Assembly: GCF_023910635.1 (NCBI RefSeq)
Contig: NZ_JAAVVZ010000006.1
Location: forward strand, 124,001 to 188,000
Direction of reading: 5' to 3'
DNA length: 64,000 nucleotides
DNA from: Sphingorhabdus sp.
GTDB lineage: Bacteria > Pseudomonadota > Alphaproteobacteria > Sphingomonadales > Sphingomonadaceae
In this document: piece after piece, positions 26,561 to 34,483 of the stretch
Layout of the letters: every line of letters starts with the position of its first letter
How positions within the stretch are numbered: the first letter of the stretch is position 1
Notes under the pieces: model-generated
Databases searched by the model: none
Told to the model about the DNA's origin: nothing
Seen by the model: only the letters and a program-made list of their open reading frames with translations
Position numbers and translations under genes: made by a program

Positions 26561-28030
26561 ATGGCTGACGACAAACATTCAATAATTCGCCAGGCAGATG
26601 CTGCACTAAACGCTGGGGACATCACAACCGCTGTCAGCGGATATCGCCGCGTTCTGGGCATTGATAATTCGCTCGCAGATGTTTGGTTTAACCTTGGTTA
26701 CGCCCTACGCATCCAGCGGAAATTTCCCGAGGCGCTCGATTGCTATTCGCACGCACTCGATCACAAAGTGCAGCGGCCTGAGGAGGCCCATCTGAACCGC
26801 GCTGCAATCTTCACTGAACAGCTCAATGCTTACGACAAGGCACGCACTGAACTGGACGCGGCATTAGAGAGGAATCCTGTCTTTGTCGCAGGTTGGCTCA
26901 ATCTTGGTTTACTTTACGAAGATACCGGCAATATCGCGGAAGCTCGTTACGCATATGGACGTGCTCTGCAAATTGACCCCCAAAGCGGCCGAGCATTGTC
27001 CCGACTGGCAGCGATTGCAACATTTGAAAATAAAGTATCGACTGAAGTGGGCCGACTTGAAGCCGCCCTTCGTTTGCCATCGCTAGCGCCCAATGATGCC
27101 GTTGATATCGCCTTCGGATTGGCCAACCTATATGATGCTATGGGGCGGCATGAACAAGCTTTTGCGCTGGCGGCGTCCGCCAATCAAGCACAACATCGAT
27201 TTTTGCCGGAAGCTTCGCGATATGATCCAGTGGCGCATGAAAAGTTAATTGATTCAATTTGCAACATGACCCTTCCGCCTCCTCTCCTAAAGGCAGATAA
27301 GGGTTTGGAACCAAATGTTTTTATCTGCGGATTGTTTCGGTCTGGTTCGACACTCGCCGAGCAATTACTCGCTCGTCACAGTGATATAGTCGCCGGCGGT
27401 GAGCATGACTTTATTCCAGAAACTGTGCGCGGCAATCTGCAGCCCTATCCAGAAAAGCTTGCGACAGCCACTCGCGCCGAACTCGAGAGCATTCGCCTTG
27501 ATTACGTGTCGCGCCTTGCTGCAAATGGCCATGTTTCCGGCCAAGTCACGGACAAAAGATGCGATAACTTTCTGCACATCGGCTTCATAAAAACTCTGTT
27601 TCCTCATGCCAAAATTGTCCACAGCTATCGCGCGCCGCTAGACAATGCCGTATCGCTTTTTTTCCAGCATTTTTCCGAAGATATCAATTACAGTATGGAT
27701 CTTGGCCACCTTGGCCACTGGTTGGCGCAATACCGCAAAATCATGACCCACTGGAAATCATTATATGGCACCGACATTCACGATTTTAGCTACGATGCGA
27801 CCGTGCATAGCCCTGAAGCTGAAGTGCGCGCCATGGTCGAGCATTGCGGTCTCACATGGCGCGAAGGTTCCCCGTCTACGAACAATGTTGTAAAGACAGC
27901 GAGTGCCTGGCAGGTTCGGCAACCTTTGCATCAACGATCGTCAGGCCGTTGGCGGAATTACGAGCACGACCTGTTGCCAGTGATGCATGCGGCGGGAATT
28001 GACGAGGATGGTAACTGGTTATCGTTCTGA
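26561..28030 (+). CDS. TPR-sulfotransferase fusion protein
   Basis: A 489-residue cytoplasmic protein. The N-terminal half (about residues 1-220) is tetratricopeptide repeats, for example AWFNLG-type units ADVWFNLGYALRIQRKFPEAL and AGWLNLGLLYEDTGNIAEA. The C-terminal half is a PAPS-dependent sulfotransferase: the 5'-phosphosulfate loop is GLFRSGSTLAEQLLARH near residue 256, and the 3'-phosphate motif is RAPLDNAVSLFF near 357. The acceptor is unknown; TPR domains often hold protein partners, so a protein acceptor is plausible. It is convergent with the beta-hydroxylase gene, stops 4 bp apart. It shares its architecture with the product of 32932-34404. The ATG has no good ribosome site. Confidence 0.88.
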   Translation: MADDKHSIIRQADAALNAGDITTAVSGYRRVLGIDNSLADVWFNLGYALRIQRKFPEALDCYSHALDHKVQRPEEAHLNRAAIFTEQLNAYDKARTELDAALERNPVFVAGWLNLGLLYEDTGNIAEARYAYGRALQIDPQSGRALSRLAAIATFENKVSTEVGRLEAALRLPSLAPNDAVDIAFGLANLYDAMGRHEQAFALAASANQAQHRFLPEASRYDPVAHEKLIDSICNMTLPPPLLKADKGLEPNVFICGLFRSGSTLAEQLLARHSDIVAGGEHDFIPETVRGNLQPYPEKLATATRAELESIRLDYVSRLAANGHVSGQVTDKRCDNFLHIGFIKTLFPHAKIVHSYRAPLDNAVSLFFQHFSEDINYSMDLGHLGHWLAQYRKIMTHWKSLYGTDIHDFSYDATVHSPEAEVRAMVEHCGLTWREGSPSTNNVVKTASAWQVRQPLHQRSSGRWRNYEHDLLPVMHAAGIDEDGNWLSF

Positions 28031-28034
28031 GATC

Positions 28035-29303
28035 TTAACTAGGGGCGCGTTCGCCTGTCAGCGTTAAGAAGTCAGCGACCAATTCGCGTTCGCCCATGGT
28101 CATATGAGGGTTCCAGACGTCAAAAATCAGGACGATCCGGTGTGCATCGCTATCGTTCCACGCTTCGTGCTCAATCGTATCGTCGAAAGCAAATGCCTCC
28201 CCTTCAATCCACTCTCGAGTTTCGCCACCCACGCGAAATCGGCACCCGTCGGGGATAACTAATGGCAAATGAATGATAGCACGTGTGTTCGTGACGCCCG
28301 TATGCGCTGGAATATGGGATTTAGGCTTGAGTATTGAGAAGAACACCGTTGGTGCCTTACCCGGTATCCTGTTGTGCGGGATGGCAGACATTGCTGCGGC
28401 AGTTTCAGGACATTGATTACAAATCTCATCATTGCGTTCACCATATTCCCACAAGAAACAGGCGCTCCAATCTTCGCTCTTGTCGAGCGCTGACCATTTG
28501 TTGTCAGGCGTGCCTGGCTCCAGTTGTACATAAGGTCTGATGGCAGCATTGCGGTTTTCCCAAAGTGCTTGCGCTTCCCGCCGGATGGCCGACGTGTGTT
28601 TTTCCAGTTCGGTTAGCCACGGAAAATGGTGTCGGTCAAAAAATTCGTCTGCGGGCAAGAAGGGAAAATGCACGCCTTCACAATTGTTGGCGTAGATCTG
28701 TCGGCGTCCAAGGCTGTGATCAATGCACGCATTTACCCGGCGTGCAGCGGTGCCCATCGCAATCAATTTCTCACCGAGCTGCTCGTCGACGCGATGGGAG
28801 AGCTCCGCATTATGCTTTAAAAGATAGGTTGTTCCCCGTTGCAACGCGTCTACAACCAGTGGCGGTGGTTGTGACATTGACGCCGCCATTTGGACGATTC
28901 CGCTCCAGTTCAGGGCAGCTTCCACATTGAAACCCTGGCGCTCATCAAGCTCAGCAAGGCGTAGCAAGGCAATAAAATCGCGCCGATCAAGGGCCAGTGC
29001 CGCCTTCAAACTTAACCGTTCACCCTGATCATCACCCAATCCACGACAGGCTGTAGCAAGGTTGACCAGCAACGCCGGAGCCATAGGGTCGGCAGCAGCG
29101 GCCGCAGCGAAATATGTCTTTGCAGCGGCAAAATCCTGCGCCGCTAGCACATGCATGCCGCTGGCATTAAGGACCATGGCATTGTGCGGTGCATGCGCAC
29201 GTGCAGCAGCCAACCGCTGCGCAGCGACGTCATGCATGCCGGACTGACGCGCTTCATGTGCCTCGTTCAAAAGCCGATTAATGATAAGCTCTGTGGATGT
29301 CAT
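28035..29303 (-). CDS. TPR-aspartyl/asparaginyl beta-hydroxylase
   Basis: A 422-residue protein with TPR-like helices in the first 200 residues (ASGMHVLAAQDFAAAKTYFAAAAAADP) and an Asp/Asn beta-hydroxylase domain at the C-terminus. The domain has the HTGVTNTR segment with iron ligand His334, HLPLVIPDGC, WIEGEAFAFDD, the second ligand His379 in TIEHEAW, and Arg389 in HRIVLIFDVW for 2-oxoglutarate. This follows, from memory, the wording of animal ASPH (HTGPTNCR, FEHEVW), which also joins TPRs to this domain and hydroxylates Asp/Asn in secreted proteins. The target is unknown. No signal peptide or helix is seen. It follows a receptor gene and its terminator on the same strand. Confidence 0.88.
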   Translation of the reverse strand: MTSTELIINRLLNEAHEARQSGMHDVAAQRLAAARAHAPHNAMVLNASGMHVLAAQDFAAAKTYFAAAAAADPMAPALLVNLATACRGLGDDQGERLSLKAALALDRRDFIALLRLAELDERQGFNVEAALNWSGIVQMAASMSQPPPLVVDALQRGTTYLLKHNAELSHRVDEQLGEKLIAMGTAARRVNACIDHSLGRRQIYANNCEGVHFPFLPADEFFDRHHFPWLTELEKHTSAIRREAQALWENRNAAIRPYVQLEPGTPDNKWSALDKSEDWSACFLWEYGERNDEICNQCPETAAAMSAIPHNRIPGKAPTVFFSILKPKSHIPAHTGVTNTRAIIHLPLVIPDGCRFRVGGETREWIEGEAFAFDDTIEHEAWNDSDAHRIVLIFDVWNPHMTMGERELVADFLTLTGERAPS

Positions 29304-29358
29304 GTTGAATGTTAACCCTGACGGAGCCGAGTGGCAAGAAAGTGTGTTGTCACAAAAA

Positions 29359-29384
29359 AGAGGCGGCCCTCGCGGACCGCCTCT
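29359..29384 (-). terminator. Rho-independent terminator after TonB receptor 29410-32376
   Basis: AGAGGCGG (29359-29366) and CCGCCTCT (29377-29384) form a perfect 8-bp stem; on the minus strand it is followed by TTTTTTG. It stands between the receptor stop and the beta-hydroxylase start. Confidence 0.85.
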
Positions 29385-29409
29385 ACATTTTTTAAATCAA
29401 TCGGTTCTA

Positions 29410-32376
29410 TTAGAACTTCATGCGAAGCGATGCGCCATAACGACGACCGATGGTGTCATATGTCGACGGATAAGTGTTGCCGCCATTATATGCTGTCGAA
29501 CCTGCGCTCGAACCAACCAATGGTGGCTGCTTGTCGAAAATGTTAAACGCATTGAAAGCTAATTCGAAATTTTCGGTGACGTCGAAACGTACCGCTAGAT
29601 CGAAATAGTTATACGCTTTGATTCGATTGAAGTTCACCTGACGACCGACCAGCGCTCCGCCACCGGTGATTGCACCGACGAACAAGTTTTGCTGCGCCGC
29701 TGTGGCAAAGCCGCGCGTAACTGCATCACTGGCTTGACCTTCATATTCGACGCTGGAGAGGTGACGCCACAACAGCGACACATCAACATTTTCGAACGAC
29801 AAGGTCGTACGCTGGTTCCAGCTATACTCGGGCTGGATCGAAAGACAGTTAACACTGTAATACCCGACGCAGTCACGATCGACTGAAGTAGGCGCAGCTT
29901 GGAACTTCGAGCTTAAGGCATAGTTGCCGCTGAAACCAAGACTCAGATCGGCAAAGCCGAGGTCAGCCTTGTAGTTCAGCACCAGGTCGATGCCGTCGGT
30001 CGCCAATTCACCCAAGTTTGTAAGCGGTTGTGGCAAGCCCGGGATGGGGTTTGCCGCGGTCGATGTTCCGCTCAAACGACCGTTCACCGCGTTACGACGA
30101 ATTCCGGTACAAGCAGGGTCAGTTGCCGAAGCCGCCGTAATATTGCCGAAGCAAGCCTGGATAATGTCGCCGGGCGTCGCCTCTTTGATCGCATTGGTCA
30201 CCTTGATGTTATAATAATCAATCGACGCGGTCAGACCATTCAGGAAGCCGGTTGGTTGCAACACAAGACCGAAGGAATAGGTAGCGGCCTTTTCCGGACG
30301 GATATTCGGGTTACCACCACCAGTTACGTTAGCTTGAGCCGCTGCTGGGTTAAGTATTGTGCCTCCTGTGACGGATGATGCTGGTGCACCCTGTGCCCGG
30401 CAAACTGCGGCCAAATTTGCATTGGTCGTTGGTGCTGCGCCTGCACATGGGTCAATCAACAAATTATCAAGACCCGTTACAACCGGCCTAAACAACTCGC
30501 CGATGTTAGGGGCACGAACAGCGCGCTGATAGTTTGAACGAAACTTAACGCCTTCGACAGGCTCCCAGTTACCACCGAACTTGTAGGTAGTTGCTGTGAA
30601 CGACGGATTTCCGGATGCGCGAACGCTGTAATCGGAATAACGCACACCCGCTTCAACGCTCAAATCGTTGAAGAATGGCTTATCCGATACGATCGGAACG
30701 TTAATCTCGCCAAAGGCTTCATAAACGCTAAATCCGCCATTAAGTGGCAATACAGCGCCACCGGCACCGCCTAATTCACCTGGAACCTGTGCAAGGTTGT
30801 CAGGACGGCGCTGCGCACCATAATCCCGATGCTCGCCACCCACTGCGAACGATACCGCTTCGGCAGCTGACGGGATCGTGAACCCGAAATCACCTGACAA
30901 CACAGCATGAACTTGAGCCAAAGACGCCGCGTTTGTGACTGAGCTAGTGACGCCGCCAACAAAAGCACCTTGCGCGCTAGTGATCGAACCCGATGGTCCA
31001 AAAATGTTGAGCGGTACGCAGGAATTGGCAGTGTTCGTGCAGGTTGTTGTGTTATTTGCATTAAGTGCCTGCTGAACGCGAGAGTTAGCGACATAACCCG
31101 AACGGGTTTCTTCGTTTTCACTCTCACCGTATGAGCCATAAGCATCAAACTTCAAGTTATCGGTGACATTAAGCCGTACGCCGGCCATCACGTCGAAAAC
31201 TTGAGTTACATACGTGCTGATGCGTGGGCCCAATTCAACCGAGCGACGATATACAGCGCCCAACGGGATGGCTGCATTTCCACCGCAAGTTGGTCCGGTG
31301 CCCGGTGCCAGGCCAGCAGCGACACAAAATTGGTCGCGAAGCGCCGCAGGCAGATATGGGTTGTTGCCGGGAATAGTAAGCGTGTTTCCGAAGATACCCG
31401 AAGCAGCGATGATTGAACTGACGGTGTTCTTGGAGAACAATGCGCGCGAATAGACCTCTACAGTGTCCGAAACTTCATACCTTGTCTGTCCAAAAAAGTT
31501 AAACCGTTCGAACGGGGTCTGATAGATGTTGAATGGGTTGAAGTTAAACGGCGCGTAAGGAGCAACAAGCCCCGTGCCGGTTGGGTTGATTTGAAGCGTA
31601 CCTAAACCAGCGGACGAAAATGTTGTCGGAGCAGATGTCGGGCTGTCGCCGCCTGCAAAGCCGGTGGTTGACCCAATAACGAATGTACCAGTATCGCGCG
31701 CACCAAAATAAATCGGGTCAGCTTCCTGATAGCCAATGCTCAACACCGCATTACCGCGGCCGTCATCGAAATTCGCACCGACCGTCAGGTCTGCACGAAA
31801 TACGTTACCGTCACCTTTCTCGCTGAGCTGCTGGCTGACCGCAAAGTCAACGCCAGCAAAGTCCTTGCGGGTGATGAAGTTAACAACACCAGAAACGGCG
31901 TCTGCGCCATATGTAGTAGAAGCACCGCCCGTAAGCACGTCAACGCGGTCAACAAGTGCAAGCGGAATGTTGTTGAGGTCAACAGCACCAAACCAGCTGG
32001 AAGGAACCAGACGCTGGCCGTCAAGAAGGACGATGTTACGGTCTGCACCAAGGTTGCGGAGATCGACGCGAGCACTGCCGACTTGGCCATTATTGACGTT
32101 GCCACCAAGGTTTGGAGTCACGCCAGGCAATTCGCGCAATATTTGTTCCGCTGTGTTGCTCTGCCGAAGGCTGATTTCTTCGGCGCCGACGACCGTTACA
32201 GGCGACGTCGATACGACATTAGGGTTCTGGATTAGCGAACCAGTTACAATGATTTCGCCTGCCGCTTCTTCTTCAACATCGGCATCCTGGGCAAACGAAG
32301 GCGTTGAGATCAACGCCAAGCCCAATGCCAACGGCGCTGCTGCATATTTCAATTTGCTGATACGTGTGTTTTTCAC
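29410..32376 (-). CDS. TonB-dependent receptor
   Basis: Outer-membrane receptor of 988 residues. It has a signal peptide (MKNTRISKLKYAAAPLALG, cleavage near STPSFAQ), a TonB-box region GEIIVTGSLIQNP, a plug with RELPGVTPNLGG, RVDLRNLGADRNIVLLDGQRLVPS and GGASTTYGADAVSGVVNFITRK, and a long barrel ending RRYGASLRMKF. This is the sphingomonad/Caulobacter style of large receptor for carbohydrates or peptides, not the siderophore type at 2700-4826. Its first 14 residues and the leader before it match those of the receptor at 34484-37585. A strong terminator follows, then a TPR-hydroxylase gene. The substrate is unknown. Confidence 0.93.
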   Translation of the reverse strand: MKNTRISKLKYAAAPLALGLALISTPSFAQDADVEEEAAGEIIVTGSLIQNPNVVSTSPVTVVGAEEISLRQSNTAEQILRELPGVTPNLGGNVNNGQVGSARVDLRNLGADRNIVLLDGQRLVPSSWFGAVDLNNIPLALVDRVDVLTGGASTTYGADAVSGVVNFITRKDFAGVDFAVSQQLSEKGDGNVFRADLTVGANFDDGRGNAVLSIGYQEADPIYFGARDTGTFVIGSTTGFAGGDSPTSAPTTFSSAGLGTLQINPTGTGLVAPYAPFNFNPFNIYQTPFERFNFFGQTRYEVSDTVEVYSRALFSKNTVSSIIAASGIFGNTLTIPGNNPYLPAALRDQFCVAAGLAPGTGPTCGGNAAIPLGAVYRRSVELGPRISTYVTQVFDVMAGVRLNVTDNLKFDAYGSYGESENEETRSGYVANSRVQQALNANNTTTCTNTANSCVPLNIFGPSGSITSAQGAFVGGVTSSVTNAASLAQVHAVLSGDFGFTIPSAAEAVSFAVGGEHRDYGAQRRPDNLAQVPGELGGAGGAVLPLNGGFSVYEAFGEINVPIVSDKPFFNDLSVEAGVRYSDYSVRASGNPSFTATTYKFGGNWEPVEGVKFRSNYQRAVRAPNIGELFRPVVTGLDNLLIDPCAGAAPTTNANLAAVCRAQGAPASSVTGGTILNPAAAQANVTGGGNPNIRPEKAATYSFGLVLQPTGFLNGLTASIDYYNIKVTNAIKEATPGDIIQACFGNITAASATDPACTGIRRNAVNGRLSGTSTAANPIPGLPQPLTNLGELATDGIDLVLNYKADLGFADLSLGFSGNYALSSKFQAAPTSVDRDCVGYYSVNCLSIQPEYSWNQRTTLSFENVDVSLLWRHLSSVEYEGQASDAVTRGFATAAQQNLFVGAITGGGALVGRQVNFNRIKAYNYFDLAVRFDVTENFELAFNAFNIFDKQPPLVGSSAGSTAYNGGNTYPSTYDTIGRRYGASLRMKF

Positions 32377-32397
32377 GGTGTAGCCCCTTCTTTAATG
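32342..32397 (-). repeat. Conserved receptor 5' leader, copy 1
   Basis: The start codon region and about 20 nt upstream of this receptor are nearly identical to 37552-37602 before the other receptor, including TACGTGTGTTTTTCACG across the first codons and CTTTAATG beyond. The shared part encodes the common signal-peptide start and carries the translation initiation region. Confidence 0.75.
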
Positions 32398-32404
32398 CCA
32401 TGGT

Positions 32405-32931
32405 TTAGCGGTATACTCGCCGCCCCATTGGCTGTTCAACTCCCTAGCTTTTCCACGACCGCAATGCGCGCAAATGGTTTGCGCGCCGAGATGGAAACCT
32501 TCCGGATTGTCCGCGCTTTGGCGGATACGCGTGACCTGCGCAATAAGTTGGAACGAAATTACAAATATATTTGACCAATGTCGCATTTTTGCAACAGTAG
32601 GTTAAAGCGAAGCTGATAGGATTTGCAGGTGTATGGATATACTACTGAAAAACCACTTATTTCAGTGACAACATTGTCGGTCAAAGGGGTAGCAACCGAT
32701 TTCCGCTTGCACGCACTTAATGTATCTTTGCTCAATATTTTCTTAGCTCAACGCGCCTCTGCTCGGCGTCCTGTGTGCAGGGTCTTCCCCGAACAATGCG
32801 GATGCCGGTTCAAGCGCCTCATTCAGCTTATTCGACGTCATGTTCGGGACAGTCTGGCAAACATGCTCTGCGCTATGGCATCCCTTATGTTGCGAGGGTG
32901 TCGGTTCAAGACGAACAGGACTGCTTAAATT
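32405..32931. other. 527-bp intergenic stretch without a supported gene
   Basis: Between receptor 29410-32376 and the TPR-sulfotransferase 32932-34404. The receptor-proximal part (to about 32600) should hold its promoter and has a TTTGGCGGA...TGCGCAA pattern like that before the other receptor. The part 32623-32928 has an open frame of 101 codons on the plus strand, but its composition (many Arg/Cys/Leu, no domain) does not support a gene. It may be a decayed insertion. Confidence 0.5.
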
Positions 32932-34404
32932 TCAAACAAATGTACAAAACTCCAACCGCGCAGTTTCATAAGCTTCCACAAATTGGTCCATATACGCGTG
33001 ATAGTGCGCTGAGTTTCCCACAGATGTTGTGTATATGGGCCGCCTTACTTGAATAACGCTAGCCGTTTTGACTGGCCGCCTGTTTTCATGCGGGCTCAAT
33101 TGGGCCGGTTCAATCTGTAATCCACAAAAGCGCGTTATCCGATCGATCTCAATTTCAGGATTTTGAACAAGATCTGCGTAATCTACCACCAATAATTTTT
33201 CGCCAAGCAAGCTACTCCAGTGGGTAAATAGCGCATCTTCGACGGCAAAATGATATGCAATATTCGAGAGCGACCACGACCATTCCATGCCCCGAAGAAA
33301 CCAAGTGCGATAGGCCGACCAAGCACAATCCAACGGATCGCGGCGAAGCCATATTATAGGCGATGCAGGAAATATTGCCGCAATCAAACCGGCGAAACGG
33401 CTTGTGTCTAACGACTTATCTACAAAGAATCCATTGCCCTCATGACGCTGTCTGAGCAGGTAACAATATAAATTTGCAAGCTCCGAGGATGACCCGCCAT
33501 GCAACCTGAATCTTGCAAAATCAGCCGCTGCGTTACCTGAGTCTTGGGTGACGAGCTGCATCAACCCTAATTCTTCTCCGCCAACGACTTTGCTATGGCT
33601 ATTTAGAATCTGCTCAACCAACGTCGTACCTGAGCGGGGTAATCCAGACACAAATATTGGATGCAATGCTTTAGTTGGTGTCCGAATATCATCCGGACGC
33701 GACGCCTTGTCCATTTGCCAACCCGAAGCTACCCTAACCGCATCAGCTTTGTCTGCCGAAAATTTATATGGCGTGACGCCCTGCTTCTTTTGGGCACCAA
33801 CGGAAAAGCTTGCAAAAGCCTTTCGATAATCACCCGCTTCGTGGAACATGTTTCCGAGCGCGTAATGATAGGCGCTTAATTCAGTCATATTGGATTGGAA
33901 TAATCCCGGATCTACTGCCATTAAAGCGTCTATATCAGCTGCTTGCATCGGTCCGGCGATCGAGAGTGCAAGCCAGCTTTGGCCCGAATACGGCGCTGCC
34001 TTACAAGCACGCTGCAGCTTCTCACGCGCCTCACTAACTCTGCCAAGGTTGAGCGAAAGAGTGCCTGAGCTATAATAATATTCCGCCATCGTCGGCGTTC
34101 CGGGAGGAAGCTTTGCAAGAATGCGGTCCGCTTCTTCAAGTTGGCCGAGCTGAGCCAGCAACGCAGCCCTTTCAAACTGAACCGGTGGAGTGTCTCCAGC
34201 AGAGGCGCAATAATAGTCCATTGCGGCCAGGGCATCCTCAACTTCACCATTTTTTTTTGCAATAGCGGCCATTGACCGCCACCTTCCGGCAAGAGGCGGC
34301 TTTGCCCTGATGATATCTTTTACCAGCTGGGCCGATTCTGCGCGGCTATTCCGACGCAGTGCATCGCCAAGCTTGTGTATCAATACTTCGGTATCATACA
34401 CCAC
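32932..34404 (-). CDS. TPR-sulfotransferase fusion protein
   Basis: A 490-residue protein with the same plan as the product of 26561-28030: TPR-type helices over about the first 220 residues (for example AEYYYSSGTLSLNLGRVSEAREKLQ), then a PAPS sulfotransferase domain. The phosphosulfate loop is SGLPRSGTTLVEQILNSH near residue 250 and the 3'-phosphate motif RRDPLDCAWSAY near 354. The start is GTG with AAGGA 6 nt upstream, only about 25 nt after the terminator of the preceding receptor, so it depends on readthrough or a hidden promoter. The acceptor is unknown; association with receptors suggests a protein or peptide passing through or belonging to the envelope. Confidence 0.88.
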   Translation of the reverse strand: MVYDTEVLIHKLGDALRRNSRAESAQLVKDIIRAKPPLAGRWRSMAAIAKKNGEVEDALAAMDYYCASAGDTPPVQFERAALLAQLGQLEEADRILAKLPPGTPTMAEYYYSSGTLSLNLGRVSEAREKLQRACKAAPYSGQSWLALSIAGPMQAADIDALMAVDPGLFQSNMTELSAYHYALGNMFHEAGDYRKAFASFSVGAQKKQGVTPYKFSADKADAVRVASGWQMDKASRPDDIRTPTKALHPIFVSGLPRSGTTLVEQILNSHSKVVGGEELGLMQLVTQDSGNAAADFARFRLHGGSSSELANLYCYLLRQRHEGNGFFVDKSLDTSRFAGLIAAIFPASPIIWLRRDPLDCAWSAYRTWFLRGMEWSWSLSNIAYHFAVEDALFTHWSSLLGEKLLVVDYADLVQNPEIEIDRITRFCGLQIEPAQLSPHENRRPVKTASVIQVRRPIYTTSVGNSAHYHAYMDQFVEAYETARLEFCTFV

Positions 34405-34430
34405 CGTAGTTCCTTGCCCTCGAAAAAGAG

Positions 34431-34456
34431 AAAAGGGGCTGTCTCCAGCCCCTTTT
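34431..34456 (-). terminator. Rho-independent terminator after TonB receptor 34484-37585
   Basis: AAAAGGGGCTG (34431-34441) pairs with CAGCCCCTTTT (34446-34456) around a 4-nt loop. On the minus strand a TCTCTTTTTC tract follows. It separates the receptor from the TPR-sulfotransferase gene starting at 34404. Confidence 0.88.
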
Positions 34457-34483
34457 CCCCTCTTTTATCGGTCATGTCAGCAG

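Noticed and set aside
31736-32383. 215-codon plus-strand frame
   Set aside because: Antisense to the receptor 29410-32376; Ser/Arg/Thr-rich with no recognisable domain.
32623-32928. 101-codon plus-strand frame in the receptor cluster gap
   Set aside because: No domain, no ribosome site and an Arg/Cys/Leu-rich composition.
32800-32935. tRNA-like GGTTCAAG T-arm sequences
   Set aside because: Neither occurrence has a matching five-base T stem or an acceptor and anticodon arm.
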